The notes below the pieces were generated by a model, which had not been told where the DNA came from, made no database searches, and saw only the letters and a list, made by a program, of their open reading frames with translations. A stretch of DNA of 64,000 bases from Vibrio tapetis subsp. quintayensis (GTDB taxonomy: Bacteria > Pseudomonadota > Gammaproteobacteria > Enterobacterales > Vibrionaceae). Of this stretch, positions 33,801 to 44,600 are shown piece by piece (positions within the stretch are counted from its first letter, which is position 1; the number at the start of each line of letters is the position of its first letter). Position numbers and translations under genes: made by a program. The stretch is taken from assembly GCF_030409945.1 (NCBI RefSeq), contig NZ_JAUFQV010000035.1, positions 124,001-188,000 of the forward strand, in the 5' to 3' direction.

Positions 33801-36623
33801 TGGCTGCTTGTTGACGGCCTTTTGTTGAATTTGTGCTTGTGCTGCCAGTGGAGAATCTACAATGTGTTGGTAGATATCACGGCCACCTAACGTCACCTGC
33901 TTGATCAATTGGCGTTTAGTGTCAGACGCTAATGGCATGGCTAAACGATCTTGAAGGGCACGTGTTTGCGATTCGCTTTGGCCAAACAACAGTTGAGAAC
34001 ACTGGTTCTCACTGATGTTGGCAATCACCGCGTGTTTGTCAGTACCGTTAGCTTGAGCATTTACTTGAGAAAGTTCGACCAAACCGTGCAGCATGCTCGC
34101 CATTCCTGATGCAGCAAAGCTGTGACCCAAGCGCAGGTTTGCTTGAGTTGCACGCGATTGTGGCAGTGGAATATTAACGGTAACGTTGGCACTTTCAGGT
34201 GCTTGGTTACGCTCGATAAGCTGAATGTCGTTAGCATTTAGGCCCGCAGAAGTCAGTAGGGTATCGGTTGTGATGTGGCTGCCGTTTACATGACCAAACG
34301 CCAGTGACTTTAGTTGACCATAGCTTTGGTTACTATTCACTAATTGACTGTCAACGAAGACCATCGCACCGGCGCCTTCACCCACATGCCAACCGGCATC
34401 TTGCGCTGTGTTTGCAACGGGAGTGATGCTGTTTTTCAAGATCACTTGTTCAGCACTGCCGCTTAAATCAACCGCTGCGATAACCACAGCATCAAGTGAT
34501 TCTTGGCTCATCAAGTTTTCAGCGACATCAATACAACGAGCAACAGATTGCTCGGCTGCTGAAATGGTGAATGCTGGGCCATTGAAGTCCCATAATGAAG
34601 AAATACGAGACGCCATGATGTTGCCAATGAAACTGGTATACTGATTGAGCTTGGCTGCGTCTAATACGCTGTCCATGGCAATCGTTTCAAGGGCTTGGTA
34701 TTCCTCTTGGTTAAGAGCAATCCCCATGTTGTCCATGCTTTCTGCCAGTTGAGTATGCAGATTTACTCGGCCACGGAACTGGTGCATTTCCAATTCCGTT
34801 TCCATCGCAACCAATACGGCTACTTTCTGACCCGGCTCCAATTTGGCATCGCGAATGGCTTCGTCGGCGACTTTCATCAGTAATAATTGCTGAGAGATCA
34901 GACGGTCATCTTCATTCGGCGGTACTTTAAAACGTAAGAAATCTAACTCAAATTGGTCGATGTAAGCACCATGAGGCACGCTATTCAAGCCAAAGTTCGC
35001 GAGTAATTCTGGGTGCTTATCTAAGCCTTTCCAGCGTTTTTCTGGCAAAGCACCAAACGCGGTTGTGTTGGTTTTTATTGCGTCACTTAAGGCATTTATT
35101 GAGTTCAATGAACCAAAGTGAGACGCCACACCTATCACGTCCAATGGGCGATTCGTGTTTTGAGCGGTAACCGCAGCCTTTGTTGGCTGAGAAGACGGCG
35201 TTGAATACGCTTCTAATAAAAGATGAGCGTTACAGCCACCGAAACCAAAGACGGACACACCAGCGCGGCGTTGTTCATTACCGGCTTTATCTGGCCATGC
35301 TTGCACTTGGGTCGGCAAGGTGTGCGCACCAAACATATTGTTTGGCGATGACAATGGGGTTTCTAAATTAATACTTGGCGGCAGTACGCCTTGCTTCATG
35401 GCGAAAATCATTTTCATGATTCCCGGCATGCCAGCAGCGGTAAGTAGATGGCCTAAGTTGGATTTAGCTGAGCCAATTAACGGCACTTGGCTGTCATTGA
35501 GTTTGTGTTGGAAGAACTGCTCCATTGAGGTCAGCTCTACCTTGTCGCCAAGAGGCGTCCCCGTTGCGTGGCATTCAATTACTTCAATGCTGTCTGGGGT
35601 TAGATCAGACGCTTGGTAAGCACGCTCAAACGCTTGAACTTGGCCTTTGCTATTTGGGCTTAATACAAACTGGCCTCGGCCGTCGTTTGAAAGACCAACA
35701 CCGCTCACAACCGCATAAATTTGGTCGCCATCACGCTCGGCATCTTCTAAACGCTTAAGCACTAACACACCTGCGCCTTCACCAGCAAACAGACCTTTAC
35801 TGTTGCTATCGAACGGCGCAGAGATACCGTGGTCTGGGTAAGCGTGGAAGATGGAGAAACCCATGTTAATAAAGAATGGGTCTGCGCCAGATACCGCACC
35901 GGCCAGCATCATGTCTGCTTTGCCCGTGTTGAGGTAATCACAGGCCAGTTTTAATGAATAAACAGAACTTGCACACGCCGCATCTAAGCTCAGTTGTGCA
36001 TTGCCAAGTCCTAATGCTTCCGCCACCACTTTAGAAGCGTTATGCGCCGCTGCGCCATTGCTTGGGTTTAGCGGCCCGATGTTTTCGTTTGAAGGGTTTA
36101 GCTGAAAGTTTGGATTACCCAGTTTGTTCTGTAGGGCTTTTTCTACCACGCTGTGGTAAATCGGCAAGAACAGGTCGTTAGATGCAGTCGTCGGGAATGA
36201 CAACGCGCCCATGATCACACCTGTGCGCGCTAAGATGTCAGCTTCCAAACTGATACCTGCATCGAGCAGCGCTTTGCGGCTTGTGTCGAGTGCCCACAAA
36301 AAGCTGTCGTCTAAGCCTGAAAATTGCTCAGCAGGGAGTTTGTAGCCGTTTGCATCAAAGTTAAAATCTTTGATGTAGCCGCCTTGGTCGCAGTAAAAAC
36401 GGTCAGATTGACCTTGCGTGCCTTGGTAAGCTTCGGTGTTCGCACCCAGTTTCTCGTTAGTTAACGTACTACGAGAATCTTTTTTGTTGATCAGGTTTTG
36501 CCAAAAGTCGTTTGGCGTGTCGGCATCAGGGTATTGATTGGCTAAACCGACAATGGCGATTTTGCCAACGGTTTTATTAGCGTGGCCTGAAGCCTTGTTG
36601 TCATCGTGATGTTGAGAACTCAC
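30852..36623 (-). CDS. pfaC: PfaC, PUFA synthase subunit with KS, chain length factor and two FabA-like DH domains
   Basis: 1923 residues from GTG 36623. That start overlaps the pfaB stop (GTGA) and has AGGGGA upstream; the longer frame from 36743 lies inside pfaB. In order there is KS (about 20-480) with active Cys217 in DAACASS. Next comes the chain length factor (about 500-940), where the cysteine position is Gln692 in SAAEQSV. Then a low-complexity linker and two FabA-like dehydratase regions follow, with WYFPCHFKDD (His1361) and WFFQFHFHQDPVMPGSL (His1819). These dehydratases set the cis double bonds. The complex makes EPA or DHA from malonyl-CoA; which one cannot be read from sequence with confidence. 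Confidence 0.96.
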   Translation of the reverse strand: MSSQHHDDNKASGHANKTVGKIAIVGLANQYPDADTPNDFWQNLINKKDSRSTLTNEKLGANTEAYQGTQGQSDRFYCDQGGYIKDFNFDANGYKLPAEQFSGLDDSFLWALDTSRKALLDAGISLEADILARTGVIMGALSFPTTASNDLFLPIYHSVVEKALQNKLGNPNFQLNPSNENIGPLNPSNGAAAHNASKVVAEALGLGNAQLSLDAACASSVYSLKLACDYLNTGKADMMLAGAVSGADPFFINMGFSIFHAYPDHGISAPFDSNSKGLFAGEGAGVLVLKRLEDAERDGDQIYAVVSGVGLSNDGRGQFVLSPNSKGQVQAFERAYQASDLTPDSIEVIECHATGTPLGDKVELTSMEQFFQHKLNDSQVPLIGSAKSNLGHLLTAAGMPGIMKMIFAMKQGVLPPSINLETPLSSPNNMFGAHTLPTQVQAWPDKAGNEQRRAGVSVFGFGGCNAHLLLEAYSTPSSQPTKAAVTAQNTNRPLDVIGVASHFGSLNSINALSDAIKTNTTAFGALPEKRWKGLDKHPELLANFGLNSVPHGAYIDQFELDFLRFKVPPNEDDRLISQQLLLMKVADEAIRDAKLEPGQKVAVLVAMETELEMHQFRGRVNLHTQLAESMDNMGIALNQEEYQALETIAMDSVLDAAKLNQYTSFIGNIMASRISSLWDFNGPAFTISAAEQSVARCIDVAENLMSQESLDAVVIAAVDLSGSAEQVILKNSITPVANTAQDAGWHVGEGAGAMVFVDSQLVNSNQSYGQLKSLAFGHVNGSHITTDTLLTSAGLNANDIQLIERNQAPESANVTVNIPLPQSRATQANLRLGHSFAASGMASMLHGLVELSQVNAQANGTDKHAVIANISENQCSQLLFGQSESQTRALQDRLAMPLASDTKRQLIKQVTLGGRDIYQHIVDSPLAAQAQIQQKAVNKQPTHQAAKVSRQVVAPFAQTHASPTYESQAEKIPLQASMTGIKTTMTQNLSNLDPQTVATHAAFNDNQQLTQQVHQAYLHNREQGLKVADALLRAQLNQVTAQMDAGNGQVIEHAVQQAQVANVLAAPVKPVRKPCIWDYDDLVEYAEGDIAKVFGEEYAIIDSYKRRVRLPTTDYLLVSRVTKLDATMLEYKPSTMTTEYDIPVDAPYLVDGQIPWAVAVESGQCDLMLISYLGIDFENKGERVYRLLDCTLTFLGDLPRGGDTLRYDISINNYARNGDTLLFFFSYECFVGDKMILKMDNGCAGFFTDEELADGKGVIRTDDEIKVRNQAVKQRFNPLLHCPTTQFDHLALRNLLTANIAECFGPSHIPSSQQPSLCFSSEKFMMIEQVSRVEPQGGAWGLGLIEGHKQLEPEHWYFPCHFKDDSVMAGSLMAEGCGQLLQFYMMHLGMHTLVENGRFQPLENAPQQVRCRGQVLPQSAVLTYRLEVTEIGTSPRPYAKANIDIILNGKVIVDFQNLGVMIKEDAECTLYPELHNASEDTTTVAAETVVVEEITGYQAASVNAPLMAQIPDLNTATNKGVIPLQHVEAPTTPDFPNRTPDTVPFTPYHMFEFATGDIEKCFGPDFSIYRGMIPPRTPCGDLQLTTRVVEVNGTRGDFKTPSSCLAEYEVPENAWYFDENSHQTLMPYSVLMEISLQPNGFISGYMGTTLGFPGEELFFRNLDGSGKMLRNVDLRGKTIVNDSRLLSTVMMGTNIVQSFSFELLTDGVPFYQGTAVFGYFKGAALKDQLGLDNGKVTHPWHVDNNRTPDVHIDLLDKTSRYFNAPASAAGEARPHYQLAGGRLNFIDNVQITSDGGKEGLGYLYAERTIDPSDWFFQFHFHQDPVMPGSLGVEAIIELMQTYALNKDLGAGFRNPKFGQIQSEVKWKYRGQINPLNKQMSLDVHITSVTDQDGKKVIVGDANLSKDGLRIYEVKDIAICIEEA

Positions 36624-38611
36624 ACTGGTTCCCCTTGTTTTAAGTTGGTTGTGTCGGCTGCCAACGCGATGCGTTGATCTAATCTTTCGATCAGAGGGGC
36701 AACAGACAGCGGTATTTGATGGGTGATCAATTGGCCCAAGCACTTAATGAGATGGACAATGTCTTCACCGCCTTTGGCGTTGGTAACAATGCTGCTGCAA
36801 TCGGTAGCGCTATCGGTACGGTTGATCTTGTCGATCAATGTCGCGGTTTGGCGATCGGCGCCCACTTCAACAAATAGCTTTGCACCTTGCTCGCGAGCGG
36901 CGCGAATTAGGGCGGTAAAGTCTAGTGTTGAACAGAAAGTATCAGCAATCGAAGTCGCAATGCTTTGGCTATCAGGATTAACCAGCAAGCTTTGCTCTTG
37001 GTTAATCAAGCAAGCGGCGCTAATAAAGCCAATGTTGGTTGGCAAAGTGTCGCAAAGTGGTTGAGTGTAAAACTCGGTGACTTGGCTGTGCTGAGTTAAC
37101 GCCGGAGTGGTGTGCATTGCGGTGACACGATTGGCTGCAATACCGCGCTTGCCGAGGGCTTTAAGCAGGGCACGACACGATTCTTCACAGCCCGCAAGCA
37201 CACAAGTATCACCTTGGATAATCGCAAGGTATGCTCGAGGGTACGCAGGTAGTAGCGCTTGAATCTCTTGCTTGTCACAACGTACAACAAAGCTGTTCCA
37301 CTTAATGACTTCATCTTGTTTAAGTTGCCACTCTTGGCGCACGGCCGTTAACTCTCCAGAAATAGCGCTGGTGAAAATTGGGCTGGTTTTAGTCTGCTCG
37401 ATTAACGCGTGAGGGTTTTGCCATATGCCTAAGCTTGCCCACATTGAGGCTTCGCCTTTGGAATATCCCAATGCGTAGTTTGGAGTGACTTTGAATTCAT
37501 CACATAACAAGCGGGTAAACAGGTAGCTTGTGCCTACACCAGCGATCGCCATTTCGCCCAATGACATTTCTGCTTTGGAATCGGCGCTTGTAGGGTAGGT
37601 TTTTTCTGCTTGCAGCATTTGTTTCAAATTACCTTCACGCTCTAGTCGGGCGTAAAGTTCAGGGAAATAATGATGCATTTCATCAAGCATACGCGGATAT
37701 ACCGTGCCCACTCCTGGGTAAACAAATGCCACTGCCCCTTGGCTGGTTGGCGCAGCGCTAAAGCAACTGCCTGCCGGGGTTTTGAAGTGGCTATTGTCTG
37801 TAAACGCTTTGTCTAGGGCTTGGCTCATTGCCTGAATCTCTTGCGCCAATGCCTGCTTTGAAGCAGCTTGTAAAACGGCGGTTGGCTTTTTTACGTTGGC
37901 GGTCGATTCAAGTTGATACGCAGCGAGGTTGCTGCGCATTAAGCAAAGTAGGTCATGCTCGCTAGAACATTGGTTTAATTGCTGGTTTAACTGGTCGAGC
38001 TTTGTTGCTAAAGACGATTTATCTTGAGCTGAAACGACAAACATTAAGCGTGATGCACTTAAGATGGACCGAGCATTTTTTAGCCCCGTCGCTTGAGTGA
38101 GGATCATGCTGGTGGTTTGTGAGTTAATCGCTTGAGTGCCAGTAAACGTCAGGCTTGCAACGCGAGCTTGATTTGGCTCGGTAAACCAATAATGATTTTC
38201 AGAAGAATAAGTGCGGCCAGCAATGGCTTCAACCATCAATAAGAACGCATCAAACTGCTGTTGAGCATTGATGTTATCGTGCTCTTGCTGACAACTCACA
38301 TCAGAATGACGACGGCGAGATTGGCTTAACGCTTGCTCGGTAGATTCGGACATACCGGATAGATACGCGTCAGGATGCAAATGGCTTTGCGCCGCTTTTA
38401 GTCCTGCCATCAAAATCAAATGGCCTTGAGCTGGAGTTTGAGCGATCAGCTGAACCGTTTGGCCTTGCTCTATCGCTTGAATGGCTGTTTTTAGGCTGTG
38501 GCTGAAATCGTCAGCGACGGTAATGCATTTAACATTACCATCGTCTGAGATAGTGGAATTAGCCAAAAGAGCGATGCGCAATGGCATCGCTTTATTTGTT
38601 GAGTCCATCAC
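36620..38611 (-). CDS. pfaB: PfaB, acyltransferase subunit of PUFA synthase
   Basis: 663 residues counting from GTG 38611; an ATG three bases further in (38608) is an alternative. GGAG lies 11 bp before the GTG. The N-terminal half is poorly conserved and KS-like (ILTQATGLKNARSILSASRLMFV). The C-terminal acyltransferase domain starts at VAFVYPGVGTVYPRM (about 285) and has the nucleophile Ser384 in GYSKGEASMW. PfaB is reported to influence which final product (EPA or DHA) is made. The stop of pfaA (TAG) touches its start and its own stop overlaps pfaC, so translation of A-B-C is coupled. Confidence 0.95.
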   Translation of the reverse strand: MMDSTNKAMPLRIALLANSTISDDGNVKCITVADDFSHSLKTAIQAIEQGQTVQLIAQTPAQGHLILMAGLKAAQSHLHPDAYLSGMSESTEQALSQSRRRHSDVSCQQEHDNINAQQQFDAFLLMVEAIAGRTYSSENHYWFTEPNQARVASLTFTGTQAINSQTTSMILTQATGLKNARSILSASRLMFVVSAQDKSSLATKLDQLNQQLNQCSSEHDLLCLMRSNLAAYQLESTANVKKPTAVLQAASKQALAQEIQAMSQALDKAFTDNSHFKTPAGSCFSAAPTSQGAVAFVYPGVGTVYPRMLDEMHHYFPELYARLEREGNLKQMLQAEKTYPTSADSKAEMSLGEMAIAGVGTSYLFTRLLCDEFKVTPNYALGYSKGEASMWASLGIWQNPHALIEQTKTSPIFTSAISGELTAVRQEWQLKQDEVIKWNSFVVRCDKQEIQALLPAYPRAYLAIIQGDTCVLAGCEESCRALLKALGKRGIAANRVTAMHTTPALTQHSQVTEFYTQPLCDTLPTNIGFISAACLINQEQSLLVNPDSQSIATSIADTFCSTLDFTALIRAAREQGAKLFVEVGADRQTATLIDKINRTDSATDCSSIVTNAKGGEDIVHLIKCLGQLITHQIPLSVAPLIERLDQRIALAADTTNLKQGEPV

Positions 38612-41600
38612 TATGACAATGGCTCCTTTTGTGCTTCATCGGCAGGTAAAAATGCGGCGTTCAGGCTTTTACTGATGGTGATCTTCGCGCCTTTCATTAC
38701 GGCACTGATACGCCCATCTTGATGATAAAGCGTGACATCCGCTTGTAATGAACGGGCTGTGCTTTTGATTACCTTAAGCTCAATCCAGCCTTGCTCACCT
38801 GTTGCTAGCGGTTGGTATGAGTAACACTCACCAATCGCCGACGGCAGGCTTGCCGCGCCGTACTTTAATCTTGCCCATACCAACATCGCTTGCAACAGGC
38901 AGTCTTCCGCGAACGGTTGATTGCCACCAAATTCAACAGAGGGTACAAATGCACCGCAATCTTGCTCAACGACAATAGGTAGCTGACACGTTGCAGCCAA
39001 ACCTTGGTCATCAAAGCGGGTTATTGCTTGAATGCCTTGCAGTCTCGGACCGTGAAAAAGTGTGCCGTTGCTGTATAGCTCTTGAGCCGTTGCCACAAAA
39101 GCTTGAGTGCTAGCAGCCATTGGCTTGTTAGCAGCCTGTGGTGCAACGTCTGCAACAAGCGTTGCCTGGTACTGAGGTCTGCCACCGCAATTGATCAAGG
39201 CTTTAAACTGACCTTGTTCTTTTGCATCTTGGTTCAGAGTAAGTTCCAGCGTTTGCACATCATTATTGTCAAAGATCACGCCTTTAAGCAACTTGTAGTT
39301 AAGAACGTTAACTTGTGTCCCTAACCACTGCTGCGCGGCTTCTCTCATCCATTGGATGGCACACACCGTCGGCAACACAGGGTTGCCGGCGATACGGTGA
39401 TCTTGAACAAAAGGCATGGCCTTAATGTCCAGATCACGTGTGATAGTAACGCTTGATTTACGCGGACTCTTTGCTAACTGCACAGACTCCGCATTAGGCT
39501 TTTTTACAGCGTCTTCCTTACCTTGCATGCTTGTACCAACCAGCAATTGAATGCCAGTTTCACTCGTCAGTTGAGTACTGAATAAGTCAGCACCTGCTTG
39601 AAGTGGGATTACGTACACACCACGGTCGGTGAACATTTTCTTCAGGGCAGGGTTAACCATACCGCCGTCCCAAGGACCCCAGTTAAAGCTCATCACTTTC
39701 GCTTGAGGGTGACGTGCAGAGAATTGCAGCGCCGCCTTGTTCAAAATATCGTTCGACATTGAGTAGTCACTTTGGCCTGTATTGCCATAGAAACCTGCAG
39801 CAGAAGAGAACATCGCTAGCAATTTAAGTTGGCTGTTATCAAGCGCGTTAAGTACCGCTTTCAGCCCGCCAACTTTGGTGCCGTAAACCATGTTCAACTC
39901 ATCCAGTGTTTTATCGTGGATGTGTTTGTCTGCTAGTACACCTGCGCCGTGAATCAGACCGGTGATGCCATCAATGCTGCTCAGTGTGTTTGCCACTGAT
40001 TCGCTGTTTGATACGTCCAGGCTGATATATTCTGCGCTAGCGCCTACTTCTGCAAAGGCATTCAGTGATGCATTGATCTCTAAGCTGCTTTGTACCGGCC
40101 AAATTAACGCATCAACCGCTTTGGGTGTTGGTTTTTCACCGCTCGCTTGGATGTGTTTAATCGCTGCAGGCTTGAGTTCAGAAGCTTGCTTGCCTTGTGC
40201 CCAGCTTGGTAGGTCTGCAACGTCAGTGTGCTTGCTGCGACCTGCTAGAATGAAGTGAGATTGGCACTGTTTTGCCAGTGATAATGCACATTCAAACGTT
40301 ACGCCTTTCGCGCCGCCAGTTACCAGCACTTTATCTGCTTTAGTCAGTTGAGCTGCTGCATTTTTTGTTGCGGCTTGGCCTGCTTCAATCGCGATCAAAG
40401 TGCTACGGCTTGATTCTGCTGAATCAGCATCGGTAATACCGACTTCAACGGCTGCGGTGTTTGCATCAAATAGCTCTGCGGTAATCGCTTCGGCTAGGTG
40501 ACGAGCATCAACATTTGGCGCAATATCAATAGCGCGACAGAACACGTTTTGCCATTCGTGACTCAGCGTTTTGGTCAGGCCAGCTAGAGCCGCTTGGTTT
40601 AGTTCTGCTTTTGCGAGTAATTGGTTATCAAGGTAGCCAAAGCCACCATCGATACGACTTACCGTAAAGAAGTTATGACGTCCTGTCGTTTCTGTTTTGT
40701 TCAGTTGCTGATGCAAGTGCTTCGCAAACAAGAACGCAACGTCTAGGCTATTTTTTGCTTCATCGTCTAGCAGTACGAAACCATTGTGCGCCGCAGTAGA
40801 TTGTGGTTGCAGGTGGATAAAGCCACCAATGGTTTGTTGTTGTGCTTCGATTTCCTTAATCACTGCGCTAATACCAGCATCATCAACCGATGTTAGGTTG
40901 TAGCTTTTGATTTCGCTGTTTAAAGGAGATGCGGTAGACAAAGATGTTTTCACTACGGCAACTTGTACGCCGTTAGCGGTCAGCTTCTCTGCTAAAACAC
41001 CGGCGTTGTGACCATCGTCTGTGATCACGACACACGCGTCTTTTGCAAAGCTGTCGCTGAGTTTATCTACCGCTGGTAGCTTTTTTAGCGCTACCTCGTT
41101 GTGTGGTGGAAGCTCGTTTGCTGGCGTTGCTGGCGCTGCAGTTTGAACTTGGGCAACAGGTGCAACGGCTTGTGGCGAAGCTAATTTGCTTTGCATGTAA
41201 GTGACGATTTCACCCAGTGTACGGCATTCTGCTAGGTCATCAGGATTAAGCTCAGGTAGCGTTGGCAGTTGGTCCTGAACGGTACCCAAGATTTCAACAC
41301 GTTTGATAGAGTCGATGCCTAGGTCTGCTTCCATGTCCATGCTTAGGTCAAGCATTTCTGTTGGGTAGCCCGTTTTATCTGCAACAACGTTTAGCATTGT
41401 CGCTTGAACTTCGTCTGCGTTTAGACCACTTGCTTGTGCAGCAGGAGCGGTTTTTACAGAAGCACTTTGAGCAGGCAATTTGCTGTTCATGTAGTCAACG
41501 ATTTCACCCAGCGTACGACACTCGGCCAAATCTTCAGGGTTAAGTTCTGGCAACGTAGGTAGTTGGTCTTGAACCGTACCCAAGATTTCAACACGTTTGA

Positions 41601-44600
41601 TAGAGTCGATACCTAGGTCTGCTTCCATGTCCATGCTCAGTTCTAGCATTTCAGTTGGGTAGCCGGTTTTGTCTGCTACGACTGCAAGCATGGTCGCTTG
41701 TACTTCACTCGCGCTTAAGCCGCCAGTTTGAGTAGGAGCTTGTGAAACCGTTGGAGCAACAACAGCTGCCGCACTTTGAGCAGGCAATTTGCTGTTCATG
41801 TAATCAACGATTTCGCCAAGAGTGCGACATTCCGCTAAATCTTCTGGATTAAGCTCTGGCAGTGTCGGCAGTTGGTCTTGAACCGTACCTAGAATTTCAA
41901 CACGTTTGATAGAGTCGATACCTAGGTCTGCTTCCATGTCCATGCTCAGTTCTAGCATTTCAGTTGGGTAGCCAGTTTTGTCTGCAACGACTTCAAGCAT
42001 GGTTGCTTGTACTTCGCTTGCGTTTAAACCGCCAGCTTGAACTGGAGCTGCTGTAACCGCTGGTGCCGTGTTTGCTGCAGGCAGTTTGCTGTTCATGTAG
42101 TCAACAATTTCGCCTAGTGTGCGACATTCTGCTAGATCTTCAGGGTTTAGCTCTGGAAGTGTAGGCAGTTGGTCTTGAACGGTACCTAAAATTTCAACAC
42201 GTTTGATAGAGTCGATGCCTAGGTCTGCTTCCATGTCCATTTCTAGATCAAGCATTTCAGTTGGGTAGCCAGTTTTGTCTGCGACTACTTCAAGCATGGT
42301 CGCTTGTACTGCACTTGCTTCTAAGCCACCTGTTTGAGCTGGCGCTGATGCTTGAATTGCAGAATCTGATGCAGCAGGTATTTTGCTGTTCATGTAACTA
42401 ACAATTTCAGCCAGAGTACGACACTCTGCCAGATCTTCCGGGTTCAGTTCAGGCAAGTTTGGTAGCTCGTCTTGAACCGTACCAAGAATTTCAACACGCT
42501 TGATAGAGTCAATGCCTAAGTCTGCTTCCATGTCCATTTCTAGATCAAGCATCTCAGTCGGGTAGCCGGTTTTCTCAGCAACCACTTCTAGCATCACTTT
42601 TTCTGGGTTTAGTGCGTTAGCAACAGGCGCTGCAACCGGGGTTGGCACAACCTGTGGTTTTGCAACGGCAGCCGCTTGTGCTTGAACAGCCGGTGCTTTT
42701 ACGACAGGTGCTTTTGTCACAGCTGCTTTTGTAACGGTAGCTTTAGCCACTGGAGTTGGTGCAGGCGCTTGTACCGGAGTGGATACTGGCGCTGCAACAG
42801 GTGCGGTAGTTTGAGTTGCCACTGGTGCTGCGATTTGTACGGGTGCTGCTACTTGTGCTGGCGTTGCAACTGCGGTGTTAACGATAGCAGCAGAAGAGAC
42901 CGGAGTAGAGCCCAAAGCCGAAAGTGCAGAATTGTTGCTGCTGGCTTGCAGGTTCAAGTACGTTGCATGTGCTTTTAGTGTTTCAGCTTGGTGCTGGTGG
43001 AAAAGCTCCATTGAACGTTGCAGGCTTTCTGGGATAGCCATGCCAGCCGCCGCCATTTTCGCTTGCTCAGTCATCAGGGCTGCGAAGGTATCGCCGTATT
43101 GAGTTGGGATCGCTAGGAATTGCTCATGCACTTGCGCTGCTTGCTGTTGTGCAGCAAAGAAGGCATTGATTGATGCATCGCTTGAAGAAACGGCTGATGT
43201 TGCCGCTTGTGCGGGTGCAACGGTTTGAGTCGCGGCTTGAACAGCTTGCGTCACAGGTGCGTTATTTGCAACTGGTGCTACCTCAACAGGCACTTCGCGC
43301 ATTTCAGTTTTGATCACTTCTTTTTCCACTATTTTCTCAACCACTTCTGTTTTCGATGTGACGGTACCGTTCTCAAGTGACGCGGCCATTTTCTTACGAG
43401 TCGCAGGGCTGATGTAGTTCGTTGCGTGCAGCTTGATGTTCATCGGAGAGCTAGGTGCAGGCGGTGCGATTTCTGCTTGGTACGGGTCAACCTCAGTAAG
43501 AGAGACACCCACAACCGCTAATTGAACGGCAGCTAATCGCAATTGTGCGTCACTATCGCCTTTAGGGCTTGGGTTGATGCTGATGGTGCATAGCTCTTCA
43601 GATTTATCTGTGAGTGTTTTTTCGACCAGTTTTTGTAGGATATTCTTTGGACCAAACTCTACAAATACACGAGCACCCGCTTGGTACATCGCTTCTAGTT
43701 GTTCGCTAAAGCGGACTGACTGAAGCATGTGTTGCTTAAACGCTTTCTTAATGGCTTTGCCATCTTGTGGGTAAACGTCACCCGTTGCGTTTGAATAAAG
43801 CGGTAGAGCCGACTTGGTAAAGCTGGCTTTATCGATGGCGGCTGCAAATGGTTTTTGCGCGTGTGCCACAAGTGGGGTGTGGAAGGCACCCGAAACAGGC
43901 AGAGGAATCGCTTTGAAGCCTTGCTCTGTGAGTGCTTTTGCTGCTTGTTGTGCTTCAACCGTTGGGCCTGCAATTACAAGCTGAGTTGGCGCGTTGTAGT
44001 TAGCGATGCTAACGCCTTCAAATGAAGCGACGCATTTTTCAACGGTAGCCAGTTCTTTCGCATCCAAGATTACAGCGTACATAGTACCGCTGTCACCTTC
44101 AGCAGGCTTTTGGGCCATGGCATTGCCACGAGCAAATGCTAGCTTGTAATAATCTTGTTGAGAGATAACACCTGATGCGCACAATGCACTTAGCTCACCA
44201 AAGCTGTGACCTGCGAACATATCGGCTTTGAAGCCTGCTTGGGTCATTAACTCAAATTGCGTCATTGAAACCACACCAATCGCGCTTTGTGCGTTTGCTG
44301 TATTGGTTAATAGTGCTTCTTGTTCTGCGATGGATTCTTTGTTGAAAGCAGGAATAGGGAACAGAACTTGAGACAGCACCGTTTTCTTATTTTCTGCAAA
44401 GACAGCATCTGCTTGTTCAAGTTGCTGACGCGCTTCTGGGTAGTAACACGCCAGTTCACGGCTCATGTTGAGGTATTGTGAACCTTGGCCTGCGAACAGA
44501 GCGGCAACCTTGTTTGATTCATCTTTATTTACAAGAGCAGAAACACGGAAGCTAGTCCCGTTTGGTAGCTGCCATTTATCCGCTGAGTTTTTCTCGATTT

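Noticed and set aside
36624..36743. N-terminal extension of PfaC from 36743
   Set aside because: It overlaps pfaB by 124 bp, is unlike PfaC N-termini, and a GTG with good RBS exists at 36623.
41200..42620. CRISPR-like or satellite repeat
   Set aside because: The periodicity is explained by tandem ACP-coding units in frame within pfaA.
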